From Colwellia_A sp047621305 (lineage in GTDB: Bacteria; Pseudomonadota; Gammaproteobacteria; Enterobacterales; Alteromonadaceae), in assembly GCA_047621305.1 (NCBI GenBank), contig JBLHNB010000049.1, forward strand, positions 1 to 40,324: 40,324 bases of DNA, read 5' to 3'. Position 1 is the first letter of the stretch, and each line of letters opens with the position of its first letter. Positions 33,047 to 40,324 of this stretch are shown here, one piece after another. The position numbers and the translations under genes are program-made. Below the pieces are notes generated by a model. The model saw only the letters and a list, made by a program, of their open reading frames with translations. It did not search any database and was not told the DNA's origin.

Positions 33047-35635
33047 TTGAATTACACTCAAATATTGCAATTCGCGGTTGAAAAACCTAAATATGTTTAT
33101 ACCGCAGTATTACTGATGGTGCTCATAAGCCTAGCCATGATACCAAGTCTGACAATAGACACAGATCCAGAAAATATGCTAAGTAGTGATGCACCTGCCC
33201 GTATTTTTCACAATCAAACTAAATCTGATTTTCAGATGCGCGATATGATTGTTGTTGGTTTAGTCAGTAACAATAATATTTTTACTCCCAACTCATTACA
33301 AGTTATTGAACAGCTTTCTACACAAATATTACAAATAGATGGAGTAATCGCTCAAGATTTACTATCGCTAAGTGTAGTGGATAACATTACTCAAGAGAAG
33401 ATTGCACCAGAGAAAATAGGTCAAACAGAAAACACCGGTATACGTTTTGAATATTTAATGAAATCTGCACCAACAACACTTGCAGGTAGCTTAGCTATTC
33501 AACAAGCAATTAAGCGTTTGCCGATGCTAAACAATACGTTAGTTTCTGGGGATGACAGAGCCATAGCGATTTATGTACCTATTCAGGCCAAAGATATGAG
33601 TTATATTATTGCCGAGAAAATACGGGCAATAAGTCAAAACTTTCCCGCTGAACTAGTGGCTGACTTAGATTTTCATATTACCGGTTTACCTGTAGCTGAA
33701 GATCAGTTTGGTTATGAAATGTTTGTACAAATGGGCATTGCAGCCCCTTTAGCAGGCTTAGCTATTTTTGTATTACTTTGGTATTTTTTCCGCAACTTCC
33801 CATTAATTATTGCCCCAATGATTGTCGCTATGGCAACAGTCATTATTATTATGGGTTCGCTGATAGGTATGGGCTTTACCGTTCATATAATGTCATCAAT
33901 GATCGCCATTTTCTTAATGCCAATCGCGGTTGTTGATTCGGTACATATTCTTTCTGAGTTTGCTGAGAAATATAAAACCGGTGACAACGCAGGTGATGTA
34001 GTCAAAAGCGTAATGAAGCATTTATATACGCCGATGCTTTATACTTCAGTAACCTCGGCTATTGGTTTTTATTCTTTGATGTTAACGCCTATTCCACCGG
34101 TTAAAGTATTTGGTGCTTTTATTGGCACAGGTATTTTATTAGCCTTTGCGCTGACCATCATTTTTATTCCTGCGTATATTTCACGGTTAAAACCAGCAAC
34201 GTTAGCCAAGTTACATGACGCCATTAAACGTATGGAACAAAAAGGAAGATTAGCTAATACCTTAGGGAAGCTAGGTAGCTTTGCAACCCAAAAAACCAAG
34301 CTGATTTTAATCGCTTTTGTCGTACTTTTTGTGGTGAGCCTTGAAGGTATTACTCGAATAGAAATCAATGATAATCCCGTTAATTGGTTTAAAGCCGATC
34401 ACGAAATAAGAATTGCCGATAAAGTATTAAATCAGCATTTTGCCGGTACTTATGATGCTTGGTTAGTCTTTGAAAATAATAACAGTAGTAACCTTGCTGC
34501 CGTAGCGGCTTTTAAAGAAGTATTAGCAACCGTTTCGCCTGATGCTGATAGCGTTAAACAAATTAAAGCGTTAATCAATAATGCACAATCAATGCAAGCG
34601 TCAACATCGATTTTTACCCAAAATTTATTAGTATTGCTTGACGATTTAAGTTTTTCCGCTGATGACAACGAACAAACGTGGTTAAATAAGTTGGTTGGTA
34701 TTGCCGATAAGGCATTTAATGAAAATAAAGTATTTTTAGACCCTGCTTTATTAAACTGGCAGAGTGAATTTCAGCAAGCTTTACTAAAAACTGGCTTAGT
34801 CGGTAAAAGTAACGGTTTAGCTGATATTGTTAAAACGGTTAATCGTGAGCTTTATTCAGGAGACGATAAAGACTTTGTGATTCCAAGTTCAAGCAATGGT
34901 GTTGCGCAAACGTTATTACAGTATCAGTCTTCACATCGCCCGCAAGATTTATGGCATTTTGTCAGTAAGGATTATCAAAAGAGCTTATTATGGTTACAAA
35001 TGACCAGCGGTGATAATCAACATACCACCAAAGTTGTCAGCTGGGCTGATAATTATATTAACGAACATCCGATGCCAAAAAATATCAACTATCAATGGGC
35101 AGGTAAATCATACCTCAACATTGTTTGGCAAGACGCGATGGTGAACGGCATGATAGACAGTTTATTATCGTCATTTGTGATCGTATTTTTGATGATGGTA
35201 TTCCTTTTTCGTTCACTTAAATACGGTGTTTTGGCGATGTTACCATTGACCTTAACTATCTCAATGATCTATGGGTTAATTGGTTGGATAGGTAAAGATT
35301 ATGATATGCCTATTGCCGTTTTATCTGCGCTAACCTTAGGTTTATCTATCGATTTTGCCATTCATTTTTTACAACGAGCCCGCGAGTTAGAAAAAGAATT
35401 AGGGTGCTTAGCTAAATCTCTAACCGTAATGTTTCAAGAGCCGAGTCGCGCTATATCACGCAACGCCATTGTTATTGCTATAGGTTTTACACCATTACTA
35501 CTTTCACCGCTGATGCCATATATCACCGTAGGGTTTTTCCTTGCCAGTATTATGGTGTTATCGGCACTTGTCACCTTATTATTATTACCCGCCTTAATGA
35601 CGCTATTTTCACGAAAGATAACAGTTAATGAGTAA
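33047..35635 (+). CDS. RND-superfamily (MMPL type) membrane exporter
   Basis: 862-residue inner-membrane transporter. The start is TTG 33047, with TAAGGA six bases upstream. A first transmembrane helix (about 16-36) is followed by a large periplasmic loop opening with IDTDPENMLSSDAPA. A five-helix bundle (about 225-390) contains the sterol-sensing-like region MSSMIAIFLMPIAVVDSVHILSEFAEKY. The second half repeats the plan: a helix at about 418-436, a periplasmic loop, then helices from about 705 with LSALTLGLSIDFAIHFLQRARELEKE. This is the COG1033 'predicted exporter' class, driven by the proton gradient and usually handling lipids or hydrophobic compounds. It is the first gene of the operon with the LolA-like, beta-barrel and DUF2892 genes. 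Substrate unknown. Confidence 0.92.
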   Translation: MNYTQILQFAVEKPKYVYTAVLLMVLISLAMIPSLTIDTDPENMLSSDAPARIFHNQTKSDFQMRDMIVVGLVSNNNIFTPNSLQVIEQLSTQILQIDGVIAQDLLSLSVVDNITQEKIAPEKIGQTENTGIRFEYLMKSAPTTLAGSLAIQQAIKRLPMLNNTLVSGDDRAIAIYVPIQAKDMSYIIAEKIRAISQNFPAELVADLDFHITGLPVAEDQFGYEMFVQMGIAAPLAGLAIFVLLWYFFRNFPLIIAPMIVAMATVIIIMGSLIGMGFTVHIMSSMIAIFLMPIAVVDSVHILSEFAEKYKTGDNAGDVVKSVMKHLYTPMLYTSVTSAIGFYSLMLTPIPPVKVFGAFIGTGILLAFALTIIFIPAYISRLKPATLAKLHDAIKRMEQKGRLANTLGKLGSFATQKTKLILIAFVVLFVVSLEGITRIEINDNPVNWFKADHEIRIADKVLNQHFAGTYDAWLVFENNNSSNLAAVAAFKEVLATVSPDADSVKQIKALINNAQSMQASTSIFTQNLLVLLDDLSFSADDNEQTWLNKLVGIADKAFNENKVFLDPALLNWQSEFQQALLKTGLVGKSNGLADIVKTVNRELYSGDDKDFVIPSSSNGVAQTLLQYQSSHRPQDLWHFVSKDYQKSLLWLQMTSGDNQHTTKVVSWADNYINEHPMPKNINYQWAGKSYLNIVWQDAMVNGMIDSLLSSFVIVFLMMVFLFRSLKYGVLAMLPLTLTISMIYGLIGWIGKDYDMPIAVLSALTLGLSIDFAIHFLQRARELEKELGCLAKSLTVMFQEPSRAISRNAIVIAIGFTPLLLSPLMPYITVGFFLASIMVLSALVTLLLLPALMTLFSRKITVNE

Positions 35636-35686
35636 AAATTCATAAGACTTAATCATGGTCAATCTGACATTAAATAGGATTTTAAA

Positions 35687-36478
35687 ATGCAATATTTATT
35701 TAAATTATTAATAATTACGTGGTCTCTATTGAGCGTTATCGCCCATGCAGATGACTTAGTTGATGCCAATGCAATCATTACCAAAGCCAACCTCGCGTCA
35801 TACTATTCAGCTGATGACGGTAGTGCGCAGGCACGTATGGTGATTGTTGATGCCCAAGGTAACAAACAAATGCGTCAATTTACGATTTTACGTAAAGATC
35901 AAGCCGATTTGGGCGATCAGGATATGTTGGTATTTTTTTCACGTCCTACCGATGTTAAAGACACTGTTTTTCGCGTAGTAAAAAAAGTAGGAAGTGATGA
36001 TGACCGTTGGTTATATTTACCCGCACTTGATTTAGTTAAACGCATTTCAGCTGGAGATAAACGTACGTCTTTTGTTGGTGCTCATTTTTTTTACGAAGAT
36101 GTTTCTGGTCGTAACCCCGCAGAAGATAACTTTACTTTATTAAAAACCGATAACGATTTCTACCAATTAAAAGCCATACCCAAAGACAAAAATAGTGTTG
36201 AGTTTGATCATTACATTGTCAACATCGATAAACGTACTTTTTTACCGATGAAGGTCGATTACTTTAATAGCCAAGGTAAACAGACACGCTCAATGGAAGT
36301 ATTAAAAACTGAAGTAATTGATGGTTTTACAACAGTGATGCATTCAAAAATTAGCCAACACTCCGATGGCAGCTACACCGAGATGCAATTTAGAGACGTA
36401 AAATATAATTTAGGTTTACCCAACAGTATTTTTTCAGAACGCAGTTTACGTAATCCACCGAAGGCGTGGTTGAAATAG
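35687..36478 (+). CDS. LolA-like outer-membrane lipoprotein-sorting family protein
   Basis: 263 residues with a cleavable signal peptide ending SVIAHA-DD, so periplasmic. The rest has the LolA/LolB-like half-barrel signature of the family often encoded beside COG1033 RND exporters: DMLVFFSRPTDVKDTVFRVVKK, RWLYLPALDLVKRISAGDKRTSFVGAHFFYEDVSGRNP, and FLPMKVDYFNSQGK. Such proteins are thought to carry a lipid or hydrophobic cargo between the exporter and the outer membrane. The gene starts 51 bases after the exporter stop, in the same operon. Cargo unknown. Confidence 0.88.
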   Translation: MQYLFKLLIITWSLLSVIAHADDLVDANAIITKANLASYYSADDGSAQARMVIVDAQGNKQMRQFTILRKDQADLGDQDMLVFFSRPTDVKDTVFRVVKKVGSDDDRWLYLPALDLVKRISAGDKRTSFVGAHFFYEDVSGRNPAEDNFTLLKTDNDFYQLKAIPKDKNSVEFDHYIVNIDKRTFLPMKVDYFNSQGKQTRSMEVLKTEVIDGFTTVMHSKISQHSDGSYTEMQFRDVKYNLGLPNSIFSERSLRNPPKAWLK

Positions 36479-36561
36479 CTAAATTTTTAATAAATTTGCC
36501 TATATATTTTATATTAATAATACCAACCCCATTAAGTTACTAAATAAGGTGTTACTTCACA

Positions 36562-37902
36562 GTGTTTAAACCAACAAAATCTCTTATTTTGATCATCGTA
36601 AGTAGCTTGATTGCTTGGCAAAGCTTGGCTGCGAGTTATCAAGAAATGAAAGAAGATGACTTAGAAGATAATTTGTCTAGTGAGAGTTGGTCTAGTGATA
36701 ATTGGGCTGAGAAAGATGTTTCTCCATGGAAGTTTTCAGGATTTGCGGCAGCAGGTTATGGTTATTTTCTCCAGAAAAACATGGTCAAATCAAACGCATC
36801 ATTAAGTGAAATAACCGCTCGTTTTAATCTAGATTATAGCCATAAAACGTTCGATTTAGTTTCTAAAGGCGAGCTTATTTATAATGATGTACAAGGCAAT
36901 TCATTATGGGAAATACGCGAATTCAATCTATCCTTTAGCCCAACGGATTCGACAGATGTCAAACTCGGCAGGCAAATATTGACTTGGGGAACAGGTCATT
37001 ATGTTTTTCTTAATGATTTGTTTGCTAAAAATTGGCAGTCTTTCTTTTCTGGTCGAGATGATCAATACCTAAAAGCCCCATCAAATAGCGTCAAAGGTAC
37101 TTGGTATATGGGAGGATACTCTATAGATCTTACTTGGACGCCTGAGTTTACCCCTGATGTTTATTTAACTGGCGAGCGGTTCTCTTTTTACTCACCACAA
37201 GCACAAGACATTATTGCTCCCGCAGATAACTTTCAAGTTGAACAAACCAATGACGCGCAATGGGCAACTCGAATCGCCACCAATAAAAATGGTGTTGAAT
37301 ATGCATTTTATGGTTATAACGGTTTTTGGCCAACGCCTGTAGGAATGAGTGAAAGTACCGAACAAGCACAGTTATTGATCCCCTATTTTCCTAAAATGAA
37401 TGCCTGGGGAGCCAGTATACGAATGGCCTTTGCTGGAGGATTACTCAATGCCGAATACTCAAATTACAACAGTATTGAAGATAATAAAGGAACAAACCCT
37501 TTTATTGCTAATGGTCAGCAACGTTTTTTAATCGGTTATGAAACAGAAGTATTCAAAAATCTAACAGCCAGCATGCAGTTTTATTTAGAACAAACCAAAC
37601 AGTATAATGAATTCATTAAACACTCACCTAACCCAGCAATAGAGGTTGATGAAAACCGTCAACTGATCACATTGCGTTTACGCTATAGCGCAATGCAGCA
37701 AAAACTCATTTACTCTTTCTTTTCTTTTTACTCCCCTACTGATAATGACGGTTATTTAAAACCTTCAGTCAGCTATCGTCAAAATGATCTTTGGTCATAT
37801 ACCGCTGGTGCCAATATTTTTTGGGGAAAAGAGAGTTTTAGTTTTTTTGGTCAACACCAAGACAACACTAATGTGTGGTTAAGAGCCCGTTATCAATTTT
37901 AA
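36562..37902 (+). CDS. Outer-membrane beta-barrel protein (DUF1302-like/porin type)
   Basis: 446 residues. The start is GTG 36562, with AAGGTG upstream, followed by a signal peptide ending WQSLAA. The mature protein is rich in alternating aromatic strands from FSGFAAAGYGYFLQ on, includes DVKLGRQILTWGTGHYVFLNDLF, and ends in WLRARYQF with a terminal phenylalanine, the BAM-recognition signal. The R-Q-x-L-x-WG motif is shared with DUF1302- and alginate-export-like barrels, which often neighbour RND exporters and LolA-like proteins. It would provide the outer-membrane part of the export route. It is third in the operon. Confidence 0.85.
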   Translation: MFKPTKSLILIIVSSLIAWQSLAASYQEMKEDDLEDNLSSESWSSDNWAEKDVSPWKFSGFAAAGYGYFLQKNMVKSNASLSEITARFNLDYSHKTFDLVSKGELIYNDVQGNSLWEIREFNLSFSPTDSTDVKLGRQILTWGTGHYVFLNDLFAKNWQSFFSGRDDQYLKAPSNSVKGTWYMGGYSIDLTWTPEFTPDVYLTGERFSFYSPQAQDIIAPADNFQVEQTNDAQWATRIATNKNGVEYAFYGYNGFWPTPVGMSESTEQAQLLIPYFPKMNAWGASIRMAFAGGLLNAEYSNYNSIEDNKGTNPFIANGQQRFLIGYETEVFKNLTASMQFYLEQTKQYNEFIKHSPNPAIEVDENRQLITLRLRYSAMQQKLIYSFFSFYSPTDNDGYLKPSVSYRQNDLWSYTAGANIFWGKESFSFFGQHQDNTNVWLRARYQF

Positions 37903-37929
37903 ATATTTTTTAAACCGTAGGAGAAAATC

Positions 37930-38139
37930 ATGACAGTTGAAAATGCAGTATTTCGTTTCGCAGGTTTTATGGTATTGGCATCAATGGCACTTACCCAGTG
38001 GGTGCACCCTAACTTCATTTGGTTAACAGTATTTGTTGGCGCAAACTTATTCCAGTTTTCATTTACTGGTTTTTGCCCCGCAGCGATGTTTTTCAAAAAA
38101 CTAGGGCTAAAAACAGAAGCACAGAGTGCAATATTGTAA
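37930..38139 (+). CDS. DUF2892 (YgaP-type membrane domain) protein
   Basis: 69 residues with two short hydrophobic helices (about 8-25 and 29-46) and the family ending FTGFCPAAMFFKKLGLK. This is the membrane part found fused to rhodanese in YgaP and as stand-alone small proteins in sulfide-response operons. The conserved FTGFCP cysteine is present. AGGAG lies just before the ATG. It is the last gene in the operon controlled by the YgaV-like repressor. In Escherichia, ygaV and ygaP are also neighbours, and this pairing supports a reactive-sulfur role. Confidence 0.9.
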   Translation: MTVENAVFRFAGFMVLASMALTQWVHPNFIWLTVFVGANLFQFSFTGFCPAAMFFKKLGLKTEAQSAIL

Positions 38140-38213
38140 ATAATTTACTCAGGGTAACACTTCATAAACTTATAACTTTACTCTAAAATACTTAGTGTAA
38201 TTTACATAAAATA

Positions 38214-38257
38214 TGTTGGCAGGTATCTTTAACGAATGTTAAAGATACCTGCCAACA
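38214..38257. repeat. Perfect 20-bp inverted repeat upstream of the CocE-like gene
   Basis: TGTTGGCAGGTATCTTTAAC (38214-38233) and its exact reverse complement (38238-38257) surround a four-base GAAT loop. It lies 75 bases after the DUF2892 stop and 27 bases before the hydrolase start. No T-run follows, so it is not a textbook terminator. It could end the RND operon transcript, be an RNA hairpin in the hydrolase leader, or be a protein-binding palindrome. Confidence 0.8.
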
Positions 38258-38283
38258 GTACACATTCATTTTAGGGTTAAATC

Positions 38284-40179
38284 ATGCCAATAAATCTAAA
38301 GAGTAACGCGCTTTTCATTAAGCTCTTGCTCGTTTTATGTTCTCTTGTCGTTAGTAACAGTATTTTTGCTGCTGATGACGAAGATGAAAGAGCCGACTAT
38401 ATTCGCGCTAACTATTCAAAATACGAATATCAAATTCCGATGCGTGACGGCGTAAAACTATTTACTTCCGTGTACTTACCTAACGATAAATCACAAAAAT
38501 ATCCGATGCTAATGCAGCGTACACCTTACCGTGTTGCGCCCTATGGTAGCGATAAATACAAAAAAACATTAGGTCCTGACGAAAACTTTGAGCAGGATAA
38601 ATTTATTTTTGTATTTCAAGACGTTCGTGGTAAATTCATGTCTGAAGGACATTATATTAATATGCGCCCGCAAGATGCCTATAAAAGAGGTAAAAAAGCG
38701 ATTGATGACGCTACTGACTCATACGATACCATTGACTGGTTGGTTAAAAACATCCCCAATAATAATGGTAATGTGGGCATGTGGGGCACATCTTATCCTG
38801 GATACTACACCTCAGTAGCCTCAATAAATAGCCACAAAGCATTAAAGGCCATTTCACCACAAGCCCCTATTGCTGATTGGTTTTATGATGATTTTCATCG
38901 CAACGGGGCTTTTGTTGTTCCTATGGCGTTTATTTTTTTTGATATTTTTGACGTTCAAGGTTTAAATCCTCATGGTGCTTGGCCAGAAGAAATGGAGCTA
39001 GATACGCCTGATGGTTATGATTTTTATCGCACCTTAGGACCATTATCTAATGTAAATAAAAAGTACTTTAAAGGTGAGCGTCCTTTTTGGACGGAACTAA
39101 CAGAGCATCCTAATTACGATGATTATTGGCAGTCTCGTAATATTTTGCCACATTTAAACCAAACAAAACCGGCGACTCTTGTGGTTGGCGGCTGGTACGA
39201 CACCGAAGATCTTTATGGTCCTCTTGCTACCTATAAAACTATGTCCGCTAACAATAAAAAAGAGCATATTCAGCTGGTTATGGGACCTTGGTATCATGGA
39301 CAATGGAACCGTGGGAAAGGGGATAAACTCGGTGAAGCAGACTTTGGTTTTGCGACCAGTGAAGGCTTTAGAAAAGATATTTTATTACCTTTTTTCCAAC
39401 AACATTTGAAAGAGGGTGACGACGCAAAACTTGCCACAGCAACGATGTTTGAAACAGGTAGTAACCGCTGGCGCACCTTTGATACTTGGCCACCAAAAGC
39501 TAATAAACTACAACCAAAAACATTGTATTTAAGTGCTAACGAAAAGTTGAACAATCAATTAGACGTTAAGGAAGGTTTTACTCAATACGTTAGCGATCCT
39601 AACAAACCAGTACCCCATTCAGCAAAAATAGGTCGTGGCTGGGACAAACCCTACATGGTTGAAGATCAACGTTTTAGTGCACGTCGCCCTGATGTTTTAG
39701 TTTTTGAAACAGAAGTTAATACCCAAGATCAAACCATTACTGGCGCAATAGATCTCGATTTATGGGTATCTACATCACAAAGTGCAGCTGACTTTATCGT
39801 TAAATTGGTTGATGTGTTTCCTGGTAAAAATATTAACGATGACAAAGTAGATAAAGAGTTAGGCAATCGTCATGAACTTGTGCGCTGGGGTGTAATGCGT
39901 GGTCGTTTTCGTAATAGCATGATCCACCCGGAACCTTTTGAACCTAATAAACCGACACAAGTGAAGTTTGAGTTATATGATGTTTTACACACCATTAAGC
40001 GAGGTCATAAGTTACAAATTCAAATTCAAAGTAGCATGTTTCCATTTTTAGATCGTAATCCACAAAAATATGTTGATAACATCTTTAAAGCAACCGAAGA
40101 CGATTTTGTCACTGCGATACACAAGGTTTATCACAGTAACAAATACCCAAGTTCAGTGAGTTTTAAGATACTAAAGTAA
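38284..40179 (+). CDS. Exported CocE/NonD-family hydrolase, alpha-amino-acid ester hydrolase-like
   Basis: 631-residue serine hydrolase of the X-Pro dipeptidyl-peptidase (S15)/CocE family. The signal peptide ends SIFA-ADD. The alpha/beta-hydrolase domain has nucleophile S170 in GMWGTSYPGYY, probable triad D306 in GGWYDTEDLYGP and H338 in GPWYHGQWN, and RTPY near the oxyanion site. The C-terminal jelly-roll domain (about 440-631) has the DLDLWVSTSQSAADFIVKLVDVFP strand region. The GGWYDTEDLYG/GPWYHGQW spacing and exported location resemble alpha-amino-acid ester hydrolases and glutaryl acylases more than cocaine esterase. It is probably periplasmic, acting on amino-acid esters, short peptides or acyl amides. 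Whether it belongs to the preceding operon is unclear, given the 144-base gap and the palindrome. Confidence 0.9.
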   Translation: MPINLKSNALFIKLLLVLCSLVVSNSIFAADDEDERADYIRANYSKYEYQIPMRDGVKLFTSVYLPNDKSQKYPMLMQRTPYRVAPYGSDKYKKTLGPDENFEQDKFIFVFQDVRGKFMSEGHYINMRPQDAYKRGKKAIDDATDSYDTIDWLVKNIPNNNGNVGMWGTSYPGYYTSVASINSHKALKAISPQAPIADWFYDDFHRNGAFVVPMAFIFFDIFDVQGLNPHGAWPEEMELDTPDGYDFYRTLGPLSNVNKKYFKGERPFWTELTEHPNYDDYWQSRNILPHLNQTKPATLVVGGWYDTEDLYGPLATYKTMSANNKKEHIQLVMGPWYHGQWNRGKGDKLGEADFGFATSEGFRKDILLPFFQQHLKEGDDAKLATATMFETGSNRWRTFDTWPPKANKLQPKTLYLSANEKLNNQLDVKEGFTQYVSDPNKPVPHSAKIGRGWDKPYMVEDQRFSARRPDVLVFETEVNTQDQTITGAIDLDLWVSTSQSAADFIVKLVDVFPGKNINDDKVDKELGNRHELVRWGVMRGRFRNSMIHPEPFEPNKPTQVKFELYDVLHTIKRGHKLQIQIQSSMFPFLDRNPQKYVDNIFKATEDDFVTAIHKVYHSNKYPSSVSFKILK

Positions 40180-40204
40180 TCACTATTAGATTTAACGCAT
40201 CTTC

Positions 40205-40324
40205 TATACCCGTGGTCATTGAAGATGCGTGATTTTGAACATGGCTAAAAATTTTAGCTACAAGATGCATGATTGAGTAATAGCGAGCTATTAGGATTGA
40301 ATGCAACGCAGTAGATGAGGTTTT
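40205..40324. repeat. MITE-like palindromic repeat element, copy 2 (inverted, cut by window end)
   Basis: Starting TATACCCGTGGTCATTGAAG at 40205, this matches the reverse complement of the 14741-14861 element: ATGATTGAGTAATAGC, GCTATTAGGATTGAATGC and AACGCAGTAGATGAGGTTTT agree almost base for base. It carries about 40 extra bases (about 40229-40268) that include GCTAAAA-A-TTTTAGC and a duplicated AAGATGC. The remaining part, about 40 bases, should lie just past the window. It sits 25 bases after the hydrolase stop. Confidence 0.8.

Noticed and set aside
37899..38096. 65-codon minus-strand frame opposite the DUF2892 gene
   Set aside because: Shadow of the DUF2892 coding sequence, which has a ribosome site and a clear family signature.

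Overview
The window looks like chromosome from a low-GC marine gammaproteobacterium of the Colwellia/Thalassotalea type (Alteromonadales). The evidence is AT-rich coding sequence, Escherichia-like orthologues (mdh, argR, gltB, gltD, arcA, rsmC) at moderate divergence, a stand-alone Hpt protein beside arcA as in Shewanella-type Arc systems, folE2, and secreted M4 and M28 peptidases with PPC tails. The genus is an inference.

Left part (1-4.8 kb): the end of an IS66-like element has cut the 3' end off a periplasmic solute-binding protein gene. Then come mdh and argR (divergent), a DyP-type peroxidase, an NTF2-like lipoprotein and a 53-residue DUF3012-type lipoprotein.

4.8-9.2 kb (minus strand): a four-gene operon of a DapA-like synthase, DapD, a fold-III PLP decarboxylase and an M14-like deacylase. 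A lysine riboswitch (8986-9230) precedes it, and a hairpin that would mask the first ribosome-binding site follows the riboswitch. This looks like a lysine-controlled pathway, possibly a non-canonical succinyl route. Upstream is a protein with two GST-kappa/DsbA-like domains.

10.9-16.4 kb: rsmC, a membrane histidine kinase, arcA, a MITE-like palindromic repeat, hptA (the Hpt module separated from ArcB) and folE2. 17.1-23.0 kb: gltB-gltD, glutamate synthase. 23.1-27.3 kb: two secreted metallopeptidases (M28 aminopeptidase, M4 protease) with closely similar double-PPC tails. 27.9-32.6 kb: a FapA/DUF342 protein, a FabY-type ketoacyl synthase and a GlxA-type AraC regulator.

32.6-38.1 kb: an ArsR repressor resembling the persulfide sensors YgaV/BigR/SqrR, with both sensor cysteines in place, faces an operon of RND exporter, LolA-like protein, outer-membrane beta-barrel and DUF2892 protein. 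A nested palindrome with one shared centre lies between them. This suggests a sulfur-stress-controlled trans-envelope export system. The window ends with a secreted CocE/alpha-amino-acid-ester-hydrolase-like enzyme and a second, inverted copy of the MITE-like repeat, cut by the window edge.
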